From assembly GCA_021811205.1 (NCBI GenBank), contig JAJZPK010000058.1:1-12413 (forward strand): DNA of 12,413 nt, written 5' to 3'. The first letter of the stretch is position 1. Each line of letters opens with the position of its first letter. Of this stretch, positions 1-7,768 are shown one piece after another. A model generated the notes under the pieces. It saw only the letters and a list, made by a program, of their open reading frames with translations, made no database searches and was not told the origin of the DNA. The translations under genes were made by a program, and so were the position numbers. The DNA comes from Pseudomonadota bacterium (GTDB lineage: Bacteria; Pseudomonadota; Gammaproteobacteria; Burkholderiales; JABEVD01).

Positions 1-604
1 GCACTTCGTGAATGTTCACTTCGCTGAAATGGGGCGGCCTGTTCGGCGTCAACAGGCGGTCCAGCAGGGACCTCAGTCTGTCCGCCTCTTTCATGATCAC
101 CTGCGTGTATTCGAGCAAATGCTTCGCTCCGAGCTCACGCTCCAGCAACTGAGCCGCACCCCGGATACCGCCGAGCGGGTTCCTGATCTCGTGTGCCAGG
201 TTCCTGATCAATGCCCGGTTGGCCTGGCTCTGGTCCATCAGGCGCTCTTCACGCGCAATCTTCAATTGCTGGTCGATCTTCTGAAATTCAAGCAACATGC
301 GTGCCACTTTGTATTCGACAGGCGTGAAGCTTGCCATCAGGTGCAGGGCGAGCTGCGGACATGTAGTAAGGATGAGGTCATGCTCGATATAGGTGGCATT
401 ATCGGTGCGTGACTTGTCGATTGCCTTGAGCAATTCGGCAGGGTCGGCGAATAGCGATGAAACGGAGTGGCCGACCAGATGCTTCTGGCTCAGCTCGAAA
501 AGATTTTCTGAAGCGAGATTGGCGTAAACGACGTTGAGATCTTCATCCAGCAACAAAACGGCGGTCGCCAGCAGATCAAGACCGGGAAAGGGGGATGGGG
601 TCAT
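1..604 (-). CDS. ntrB: Nitrogen regulation sensor kinase NtrB (partial, C-terminus outside window)
   Basis: Sensor kinase/phosphatase of the NtrB-NtrC two-component system; in this family it phosphorylates NtrC under nitrogen limitation and is switched to phosphatase by PII. I translated the minus strand from the ATG at 604 and read 201 residues with no stop before the window edge. The N-terminus (about residues 5-110) is PAS-like (LLLDEDLNVVYANLASENLF). It is followed by a DHp helix with the H-box NLAHEIRNPLGG, in which His138 is the expected phosphorylation site, matching the position in E. coli GlnL. The ATPase domain lies outside the window. The start overlaps the stop of the DUF4124 gene by one base (TAATG), so translation is probably coupled. 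It lies downstream of glnA, the usual place for ntrB, and ntrC probably follows beyond position 1. Identification is from motif and context. Confidence 0.93.
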   Translation of the reverse strand, partial: MTPSPFPGLDLLATAVLLLDEDLNVVYANLASENLFELSQKHLVGHSVSSLFADPAELLKAIDKSRTDNATYIEHDLILTTCPQLALHLMASFTPVEYKVARMLLEFQKIDQQLKIAREERLMDQSQANRALIRNLAHEIRNPLGGIRGAAQLLERELGAKHLLEYTQVIMKEADRLRSLLDRLLTPNRPPHFSEVNIHEV

Positions 605-993
605 TATTTCAGATTCGAGATTTCCTTTTTCAACGCCTCGATGTTCTTTTCGTGAAGAATCACGTCATTGCGATATCTTTGCGCTGTCGCCTCGCCCACT
701 CCTCCAGTTGCCAAGGCTTTTCGGGATTGCTCGAGTCTTCCTTGTTCGGCATTCAGTTCTTCCCTGAGTATCTTGTAGCGCATATCATCCCGCCTTTTCT
801 GGGTGCGGCCATCCACCCTGAAATCTTGGTTCGGGCGAGGCAAAGTGGTCAACGGTTCGACATTGAGCCTTTTGGCGCCTTTTGTCGGGATATTCGAATA
901 GGTGACATGGCCATCGGCATCCACGCTCTTGTAGATCTCCGCATGGGAAGCAAACGCGGCCATCCCTAAAATTGCGATGACGAATCTTTTCAT
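604..993 (-). CDS. Exported DUF4124-domain protein between glnA and ntrB
   Basis: A 129-residue protein of unknown function. It begins with a signal peptide (MKRFVIAILGMAAFASHA, probable cleavage before EIYKSVD). A DUF4124-like segment follows (EIYKSVDADGHVTYSNIPTKGAKRLNVEPL, about residues 19-48), a short beta-rich module common in proteobacterial periplasmic proteins. The rest (about 60-129) is charged and predicted helical or coiled-coil (REELNAEQGRLEQSRKAL, then EKNIEALKKEISNLK). No enzyme motif is visible. The gene sits between glnA and ntrB, starts just beyond the glnA terminator, and its stop overlaps the ntrB start by one base. No clear Shine-Dalgarno sequence precedes the ATG. A link to nitrogen control is suggested only by position. 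Confidence 0.85.
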   Translation of the reverse strand: MKRFVIAILGMAAFASHAEIYKSVDADGHVTYSNIPTKGAKRLNVEPLTTLPRPNQDFRVDGRTQKRRDDMRYKILREELNAEQGRLEQSRKALATGGVGEATAQRYRNDVILHEKNIEALKKEISNLK

Positions 994-1010
994 ATCGCAA
1001 ATAGTACACC

Positions 1011-1042
1011 AAAAAGAAAAAAGGCGGGGAAGCCCCCGCCTT
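1011..1042 (-). terminator. Rho-independent terminator after glnA
   Basis: Read on the minus strand, 19 bases after the glnA stop, AAGGCGGGG (1042-1034) pairs perfectly with CCCCGCCTT (1029-1021) across a four-base loop GCTT, followed by a T-rich tail TTTTCTTTTT (1020-1011). A 9-bp GC-rich stem plus U-tract is a textbook intrinsic terminator. It separates glnA from the DUF4124-ntrB unit, so the latter must depend on read-through or on a promoter I cannot see. Confidence 0.93.
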
Positions 1043-1060
1043 CTTTAACGCCCTTGACGC

Positions 1061-2470
1061 TTACAGGCTGTAGTACATCGCAAATTCGACAGGATGGGTC
1101 GTCATGCGGAAGCGGGTGACTTCTTCCATCTTGAGTTCGATGTAGGCATCGATCATCTCGTTGGAGAAGACGCCGCCGCGCGTGAGGAACTCGCGATCCT
1201 TGTCGAGATAGTCAAGCGCCATGTCGAGGGAGGAACAAACCGTCGGAATGTGTTGCGCTTCTTCCGGGGGCAGATCGTACAGGTTCTTGTCCGCAGCGTC
1301 GCCGGGATGGATCTTGTTCTGGATGCCATCCAGGCCGGCCATCATCATCGCCGTGAAGGCCAGATAGGGATTGGCGGTGGGATCCGGGAAGCGCACTTCG
1401 ATGCGGCGCGCCTTGGGATTCGTCACGTAGGGAATGCGGATCGAAGCGGAGCGGTTGCGGGCGGAATAGGCCAGCATCACGGGCGCTTCGAACCCGGGAA
1501 CCAGGCGCTTGTAGGAATTGGTTCCGGGATTGGTGATCGCATTCAGCGCACGCGCATGCTTGATGATGCCGCCGACGTAATAGAGGGCGAGCTCGGAAAG
1601 GCCTGCGTAGCCGTTTCCGTCAAACAGGTTCTTGCCGTCCTTCCACAGGGATTGGTGCACGTGCATGCCGGAACCGTTGTCGCCGACGATGGGCTTGGGC
1701 ATGAAAGTCGCGGTCTTGCCGTAGGAATGCGCGACATTGTGGACCACGTACTTCAGGATCTGGGTCCAGTCTGCGCGGCGCACCAGCGTGCTGAACCGGG
1801 TGCCGATTTCGCACTGGCCTGCGGTCGCAACCTCGTGGTGGTGCACTTCGACAGGCACGCCCATCTGCTCGAGCGTGAGCGAGATTGCGGAACGGATATC
1901 CTGCAGCGAGTCGACCGGAGGAACGGGGAAGTAGCCACCCTTGACTGCGGGGCGGTGGCCGATGTTGCCTGCCTCGAACTTCTCGCTTGAGCTCCATGCG
2001 GCTTCCTCGGATTCAATCTTGACGCCGCATCCGGACATGTCTGCATGCCAGGTCACCGAATCGAAAACGAAAAACTCGGGCTCGGGGCCGAAATAGGCGG
2101 TGTCGGCGATTCCCGTCGATTTGAGATACGCTTCTCCGCGCTTGGCCAGCGACCTTGGATCGCGGTCATAGCCCTTGCCGTCGGAAGGCTCGATGACGTC
2201 GCAAGTCAGGATCAGCGTGGATTCTTCCATGAAAGGATCGAGATTTGCAGTTTCGGCATCGGGCATCAGAATCATGTCGGAAGCCTGGATGCCTTTCCAG
2301 CCGGCGATGGAAGAGCCGTCGAATGCATGACCGTCTTCGAACCAGGAATCGCTCACCACATGGGAAGGGACGGAAACATGCTGTTCCTTTCCTCGCGTGT
2401 CGGTAAAGCGAAGATCGACGAATTTCACTTCGTTGTCTTTGATCATTTTCAAAACATCGGCGGCTGCCAT
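1061..2470 (-). CDS. glnA: Type I glutamine synthetase GlnA
   Basis: Cytoplasmic dodecameric enzyme that makes glutamine from glutamate, ammonia and ATP; the central step of ammonium assimilation. At 469 residues it matches the proteobacterial GS I-beta size. Visible family motifs include FDGSSIAGW (50-58), the metal-binding GPEPEFF (128-134), the ATP/glutamate region [12 protein letters not shown] (265-276), [17 protein letters not shown] (314-330) and [17 protein letters not shown] (356-372). NLYDLPPEE carries Tyr398, equivalent to the E. coli adenylylation site Tyr397, so activity is probably also controlled by GlnE. The C-terminus [11 protein letters not shown] is typical. A strong Shine-Dalgarno GGAGG (2482-2478) lies 7 bases before the ATG. 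Upstream are a sigma-54 type promoter and NtrC-type sites; downstream is an intrinsic terminator. No anomalies seen. Confidence 0.99.
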   Translation of the reverse strand: MAAADVLKMIKDNEVKFVDLRFTDTRGKEQHVSVPSHVVSDSWFEDGHAFDGSSIAGWKGIQASDMILMPDAETANLDPFMEESTLILTCDVIEPSDGKGYDRDPRSLAKRGEAYLKSTGIADTAYFGPEPEFFVFDSVTWHADMSGCGVKIESEEAAWSSSEKFEAGNIGHRPAVKGGYFPVPPVDSLQDIRSAISLTLEQMGVPVEVHHHEVATAGQCEIGTRFSTLVRRADWTQILKYVVHNVAHSYGKTATFMPKPIVGDNGSGMHVHQSLWKDGKNLFDGNGYAGLSELALYYVGGIIKHARALNAITNPGTNSYKRLVPGFEAPVMLAYSARNRSASIRIPYVTNPKARRIEVRFPDPTANPYLAFTAMMMAGLDGIQNKIHPGDAADKNLYDLPPEEAQHIPTVCSSLDMALDYLDKDREFLTRGGVFSNEMIDAYIELKMEEVTRFRMTTHPVEFAMYYSL

Positions 2471-2519
2471 ATTATTTCCTCCAAAAGATAATTAAACGAA
2501 AACAGACAACGGTTTTTGT

Positions 2520-2535
2520 AGCACGATATATGCCA
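2520..2535 (-). promoter_or_regulatory. Candidate sigma-54 (-24/-12) promoter of glnA
   Basis: On the minus strand 2535-2520 reads TGGCATATATCGTGCT. Against the sigma-54 consensus TGGCACGNNNNTTGCW it keeps TGGCA at -24 and TGC-T at -12, with the required GG-N10-GC spacing; three less critical positions differ. The predicted transcription start is near 2509, giving a leader of about 38 bases before the glnA ATG. NtrC-type sites about 96 and 127 bases upstream support it. Mapped by eye only. Confidence 0.72.
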
Positions 2536-2539
2536 TGGC

Positions 2540-2577
2540 CCGGAAAGCAATTTGCTATTGTGCCACAAGTTTTCCGG
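2540..2577. repeat. Nested inverted repeats between glnA enhancer and promoter
   Basis: CCGGAAA (2540-2546) and TTTCCGG (2571-2577) form a 7-bp interrupted dyad. Inside it lie two smaller symmetric elements, AGCAATTTGCT-like at 2547-2555 and TTGTGCCACAA at 2558-2568. The block fills the spacer between the NtrC-type sites and the -24/-12 promoter. It may bind a second regulator or help DNA looping; it is not a terminator, since no T-tract follows on either strand. Function unknown. Confidence 0.4.
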
Positions 2578-2596
2578 CTTGAGTGAAATTACGAAA

Positions 2597-2613
2597 CGCC
2601 CTGTTATGGTGCA
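2597..2613 (-). promoter_or_regulatory. Weaker NtrC-type site (proximal) upstream of glnA
   Basis: Minus strand TGCACCATAACAGGGCG: one intact half-site (TGCAC), 7-base spacer, then a degenerate second half (GGGCG instead of GTGCA). Its centre is 31 bp, about three helical turns, from the better distal site, which favours cooperative binding of NtrC dimers on one DNA face. It overlaps the stop codon of the upstream transporter gene and lies about 96 bases before the predicted start. Confidence 0.55.
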
Positions 2614-3764
2614 TTTTTCTGCGTTTTTGCACCAGAACCGTGCATCCTGATCGATCGGAAATGCGGATCTTCCCCGAGCAGAACCTTGACTTTTTTTTCT
2701 GCCGTTTCGTCTTCCTTCTGGCCGGGGGTTAGAAAAATTTCCGCATCGACCATGCCGTCAAGATAATGCAGCACGATCCGGTCGGGTTCGATGCCGAGTT
2801 TTTTCCGGATGAGATCGACGAAATGCGCTCTTTCCGGAAGATGGGTGCTCGGCTTGCTGTAAAAATCGTCTTCCGGATCGACATGAACCATGACGTTGAG
2901 CACATCGTGGTGATTCAGGATCCTGCTTCTTGCCGCTTCAGCGATGTAATGCCCTTCAGAGACGCTGATTCTGGGATCGACCAGGATATGGGCGTCGACA
3001 AGTGCCTGATTCCCCATTTTCCTTGTCTTCAGCTCATGCAGACCGATCACCCCCGGAGTCGCTTCGATCGTGGCGCGGATTTGCTCGAGATCTTCCTCGG
3101 AAAGCCCGGTGTCCACCAGTTCGCTGAATGCTTCGTAACCCAGCTGCCAACCCATGCGCACGATCATGAAAGCCACCAGGGCAGCCGCGAGCAGGTCCAG
3201 AAACGTGTATCCAGCAAGATTTCCGGCAATGCCCACGGACACGACAAGGGAGGAAGCGGCATCCGAGCGGGTATGCCAGGCATTGGCCACGAGCATCTGG
3301 GAGCGCACGCGCTTGGCAACGGCAATCATGTAGCGGAACAGCCCTTCCTTGGCGACCAGCGTAACAAGGGCAACCCATAGCGTCATGAAATGAACCTGCT
3401 GGACCTGCTGGGGATGCTGGAGACGGGAGCCCGCCGCATAAAGCAGGGCGAGCCCCATCACGCCCATCAGAATGCCCAGTATCAGGGTGGTCGCGGTTTC
3501 TATCCTGGCGTGCCCATAGGGATGGTCCTGGTCCGCGCTCAGACTGCCGTGCCGATTGGCTGCGAGCACCAGAAAATCCGAGAGCAGGTCGGAGAAGGAA
3601 TGCAGGCCGTCCGCCATCAAGGCCTGAGAACGCCCGAAGAAGCCTACCACGACTTGCATAATGGTCAAGGCGATGTTGACGGCAATGCTGATGAGGGTGC
3701 TTTTCCGCGCAGCCTGGTAGCGCGTCGAGTCTGCTTCCTGAGAAGTCTGGTTTGGGTCTATCAT
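2604..3764 (-). CDS. Cation diffusion facilitator (CDF) family metal transporter with extended C-terminus
   Basis: Inner-membrane divalent metal/proton antiporter of the CDF family. The membrane part (about residues 20-210) has roughly six hydrophobic helices. The metal-site motifs are HSFSD (His55, Asp59, within ADGLHSFSD) in helix 2 and HTRSD (His164, Asp168) in helix 5; this 2-His/2-Asp set suggests zinc, but specificity is inferred only. HPYGHARIE (81-89) is a conserved CDF signature. A cytoplasmic ZT-dimer-like domain follows (about 215-297). Beyond it is an extra segment of about 85 residues (HFVDLIRKKLGIEPD through SIRMHG), giving 386 residues against about 300 for FieF. The start at 3764 has no good Shine-Dalgarno; only 37 bases separate it from the divergent rhodanese gene. 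The 3' end contains NtrC-type sites serving glnA downstream. Confidence 0.93.
   Translation of the reverse strand: MIDPNQTSQEADSTRYQAARKSTLISIAVNIALTIMQVVVGFFGRSQALMADGLHSFSDLLSDFLVLAANRHGSLSADQDHPYGHARIETATTLILGILMGVMGLALLYAAGSRLQHPQQVQQVHFMTLWVALVTLVAKEGLFRYMIAVAKRVRSQMLVANAWHTRSDAASSLVVSVGIAGNLAGYTFLDLLAAALVAFMIVRMGWQLGYEAFSELVDTGLSEEDLEQIRATIEATPGVIGLHELKTRKMGNQALVDAHILVDPRISVSEGHYIAEAARSRILNHHDVLNVMVHVDPEDDFYSKPSTHLPERAHFVDLIRKKLGIEPDRIVLHYLDGMVDAEIFLTPGQKEDETAEKKVKVLLGEDPHFRSIRMHGSGAKTQKNAP
2628..2644 (-). promoter_or_regulatory. Strong NtrC-type site (distal) upstream of glnA
   Basis: Minus strand TGCACGGTTCTGGTGCA: perfect inverted half-sites TGCAC and GTGCA separated by 7 bases, the same architecture as the E. 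coli glnA NtrC sites (TGCAC-N7-GTGCA). It lies within codons near the 3' end of the upstream transporter gene, about 127 bases before the predicted glnA start, an appropriate enhancer distance. Confidence 0.75.
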
Positions 3765-3801
3765 GTTATGGAGAATATCTGCATTTGCGAATTTTTAACA
3801 G

Positions 3802-4248
3802 ATGAGCCATATCAGTCAAATTTTGGAGAAGGCAAGAGATCGTGTCAGGGATGTTCCCTACGAAGGCGCGCTCCTGCCCATCGAAGCCTATGCCCTCTTG
3901 CAGGAGGCGCCGGGGGCGAGACTCGTGGATGTCAGGACCCGGGCCGAAGTCGATTGGGTCGGCAGGGTGCCTGGAAGCCTCCACATCGAATGGATGAGCT
4001 ATCCATCCATGCAGCCCAATCCCTATTTTCTCAACCAGCTTCAGCAGCAGGTGGACAAGGAAGCGCTCGTGCTCTTCATCTGCCGCTCAGGCCATCGTTC
4101 CCATAGCGCGGCAGCTGCCGCAGCTGCTGCCGGTTATACGGAATGCTACAACGTCCTCGAGGGCTTCGAGGGAGACAAGGACAAGCATTCGCAGCGCGGC
4201 AAGCTGAACGGCTGGCGGTTTGCCGGTCTGCCCTGGGAACAGGGTTAG
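3802..4248 (+). CDS. Single-domain rhodanese-like sulfurtransferase
   Basis: A 148-residue rhodanese-fold protein; such proteins carry sulfane sulfur as a cysteine persulfide. The domain spans about residues 20-145: ARLVDVRTRAEVDWVGRVPGSLHIEW near the front (39-64) and the active-site loop CRSGHRS with Cys94 as the persulfide residue. The C-terminal FEGDKDKHSQRGKLNGWRFAGLPW is typical of small cytoplasmic rhodaneses. No signal peptide or membrane segment. The helix after the active site holds eight alanines in a row (residues 103-110), written with mixed codons, so this is not a simple repeat expansion. An in-frame TAA at 3796-3798 fixes the start at or after ATG 3802; the Shine-Dalgarno is weak. 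Its stop overlaps that of uppP on the other strand. Physiological acceptor unknown. Confidence 0.92.
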   Translation: MSHISQILEKARDRVRDVPYEGALLPIEAYALLQEAPGARLVDVRTRAEVDWVGRVPGSLHIEWMSYPSMQPNPYFLNQLQQQVDKEALVLFICRSGHRSHSAAAAAAAAGYTECYNVLEGFEGDKDKHSQRGKLNGWRFAGLPWEQG

Positions 4249-5096
4249 AAACCGCCTCGGTGAAGCAGGAACACGGTCGCTGACGCGGCAAGGCAATAGA
4301 CGCCGAAAAAATGCCAGCGCCCTTCTTCGAGCCAGTTCGAAAGCCACTTGAGGGCAAGGAGTCCGGCAATGAAGCTGAACGCCATGCCCAGGATGCCGGG
4401 CATGAACATGCCGGCCAGACTTGCTCCCGCGTGATGCTGATCCTTCAGGAGGCGCCATGCCTCCCGGGCGATAACCGGCGGCGTCAGCACCACGGCTAGC
4501 GCGAAGCTGAATTCCTCGATCTTTCTCCTGGAGACGCCGAGCAGCAATCCTGCGGAAATCGTCGAACCTGAGCGGGAAAACCCCCTGAATGGCAGACAGA
4601 TTCCCTGAACCGCGCCGACCAGACAGGATTGCCTGAAATCGACCGAATGGCCAAGAGAAGCCTCCCTGGTCTTCATCCCCGCATAGAAAATCAGCAGACC
4701 TGCCGCAGCAAGGGAAGCCGAAATCAGGCTCATGTTCCCGAAGAGCTGCTCGATTTCGGCGTGCGGCACGTTCTTCATGAAGAGCTTTTCGATGAGAACC
4801 TTCAGGGCAAGCCCGATAATTCCCGTCACCATGGTCGCGGCGAAAATGCGCTTTGCCGACTCCCAGAAAACGGCTTTGGACGAAAAGAAACTCTCCTTCC
4901 AGGCGTTCCAGAAATAGACGATGACCGCAAACATCGTCCCGGTATGGAGCATCACCAGGAGCATCGTCATCTCCGGCGTGGTGGGGTCGAGCCCCATCAG
5001 CTTTTCCGCCACGATGACGTGCGCTGAACTGGAGACGGGGAGAAGCTCCGCCGCCCCCTGAACGATGGCGAGCCCCATGATCTGCAACAGGGTCAT
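4245..5096 (-). CDS. uppP: Undecaprenyl-diphosphate phosphatase UppP (BacA family), divergent
   Basis: Integral membrane phosphatase that recycles undecaprenyl pyrophosphate to the monophosphate carrier used in peptidoglycan and surface polysaccharide synthesis; overexpression in other bacteria gives bacitracin resistance. 283 residues, highly hydrophobic, close to the family's usual 265-280. Motif 1 reads VQGAAELLPVSSSAH (12-26): the second conserved Glu (Glu17, E. coli Glu21), the SS pair and His26 are kept, but the first conserved Glu (E. coli Glu17) is Gln13. Motif 2 reads FRGFSRSGSTIS, keeping Arg175 (E. coli Arg174) but with FR in place of the usual WPG context. The start at 5096 is chosen because AGGAAGG (5109-5103) lies 6 bases upstream; a longer frame to 5171 only overlaps thiC. 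It begins 1 base after the thiC stop, so it is probably cotranscribed with thiC. Confidence 0.9.
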   Translation of the reverse strand: MTLLQIMGLAIVQGAAELLPVSSSAHVIVAEKLMGLDPTTPEMTMLLVMLHTGTMFAVIVYFWNAWKESFFSSKAVFWESAKRIFAATMVTGIIGLALKVLIEKLFMKNVPHAEIEQLFGNMSLISASLAAAGLLIFYAGMKTREASLGHSVDFRQSCLVGAVQGICLPFRGFSRSGSTISAGLLLGVSRRKIEEFSFALAVVLTPPVIAREAWRLLKDQHHAGASLAGMFMPGILGMAFSFIAGLLALKWLSNWLEEGRWHFFGVYCLAASATVFLLHRGGF

Positions 5097-5097
5097 G

Positions 5098-7011
<1,914 letters not shown>

Positions 7012-7030
7012 CTATACTGAACATCATCCG

Positions 7031-7039
7031 TGTTATAGT
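7031..7039 (+). promoter_or_regulatory. Possible extended -10 promoter for the Pcm-like gene
   Basis: TGTTATAGT matches an extended -10 (TGnTATAAT) with one mismatch. No convincing -35 hexamer lies 16-18 bases upstream, which an extended -10 can tolerate. The predicted start near 7046 gives a leader of about 26 bases before ATG 7072. thiC must be driven in the other direction from the same 147-base interval, but I found only poor minus-strand matches there. Confidence 0.35.
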
Positions 7040-7044
7040 TGAAA

Positions 7045-7059
7045 TTTGAATTCTTCAAA
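7045..7059. repeat. Short perfect inverted repeat in the Pcm-like gene leader
   Basis: TTTGAA-TTC-TTCAAA is a perfect 6-bp dyad around a three-base centre, starting at the predicted transcription start and ending 3 bases before the GGGG ribosome-binding site. It is AT-rich, so weak as RNA; position fits an operator, but chance is possible. Confidence 0.3.
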
Positions 7060-7071
7060 AACGGGGTAACG

Positions 7072-7725
7072 ATGGATTTCGAACAAGCGCGATTCAACAT
7101 GGTCGAGCAGCAGATCAGACCATGGGATGTCCTGGACAAACATGTGCTTGATCTGCTTGTCGAGATCAAGCGGGAAGAATACGTGCCCGAACAATACAGG
7201 GAACTCGCTTTCGCCGACATAGAGATTCCGATCGGGCATGGCGTATCCATGCTTTTCCCGAAGCTGGAGGCGAAGATCCTGCAGGCGGTGGATTTGAGAA
7301 AATCTGACAGGGTGCTGGAAATCGGCAGCGGCAACGGCTACCTGACTGCTTTGCTCGCCATGGGCGGCCAGCATGTGTACAGCGTCGAGATCGTTCCCGA
7401 GCTTTCCGCCATGGCCGAAAAGAACCTGAAGGCGCATCATGTCGGCAACGTCACGCTGGAAGTCGGCGATGCATCGCAAGGATGGGGCAAGCACGGGCCG
7501 TATGACGTCATCGTCCTTTCCGGCTCGACCCCCGTACTGCCCGAGGAATTCCAGAAGGATCTGCATCTCGGCGGCAGGCTGTTTGCCGTGGTCGGAGAGG
7601 GGCCGGCCATGCGTGCAACGTTGGTGACGCGCATCGGAAAAGATGCGTGGCATACCGAAGACCTGTTCGAAACGAGAATTGCCCCGCTGCAAAATGCATT
7701 GAAGATGAAGAAATTCGTGTTCTGA
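7072..7725 (+). CDS. Pcm-like SAM-dependent methyltransferase (PCMT family, divergent substrate loop)
   Basis: A 217-residue cytoplasmic class I methyltransferase that would normally be annotated protein-L-isoaspartate O-methyltransferase. Family features: N-terminal FNMVEQQIRPWDVLD (8-22), EEYVPEQYRELAFAD (35-49), SAM motif I VLEIGSGNGYLTALLA (81-96), acidic VYSVEIVPEL (102-111) and the post-I region GDASQGWGKHGPYDVIVLSGS (132-152). The loop that in true Pcm reads approximately GQTISQP is here GHGVSMLFP (55-63), and the later TAA-type motif is LSGS. So isoaspartyl repair activity is uncertain. Start chosen at 7072 because GGGG (7063-7066) lies 5 bases upstream; an in-frame extension to 7039 would overlap the candidate promoter. 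tolC follows after 43 bases, an arrangement I recall from other betaproteobacteria, suggesting cotranscription. Confidence 0.88.
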   Translation: MDFEQARFNMVEQQIRPWDVLDKHVLDLLVEIKREEYVPEQYRELAFADIEIPIGHGVSMLFPKLEAKILQAVDLRKSDRVLEIGSGNGYLTALLAMGGQHVYSVEIVPELSAMAEKNLKAHHVGNVTLEVGDASQGWGKHGPYDVIVLSGSTPVLPEEFQKDLHLGGRLFAVVGEGPAMRATLVTRIGKDAWHTEDLFETRIAPLQNALKMKKFVF

Positions 7726-7768
7726 TCGCGCAAAGTATATTAGAATTGTCTTATTTACTTAGGACACC

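Noticed and set aside
1094..1990. Long open frame on the plus strand opposite glnA
   Set aside because: It is antisense to an unmistakable glnA, has no recognisable domain and reflects codon bias of the real gene.
2547..2565. First-look sigma-54 promoter TGGCAC...TTGC upstream of glnA
   Set aside because: The spacing is four bases too long: nine bases lie between TGGCAC and TTGC instead of five. The match at 2520-2535 has the correct GG-N10-GC interval.
2607..2634. TGGTGCA-N14-TGCACCA inverted repeat as a terminator of the transporter gene
   Set aside because: There is no U-tract after it, and the arms are better explained as halves of two adjacent NtrC-type sites.
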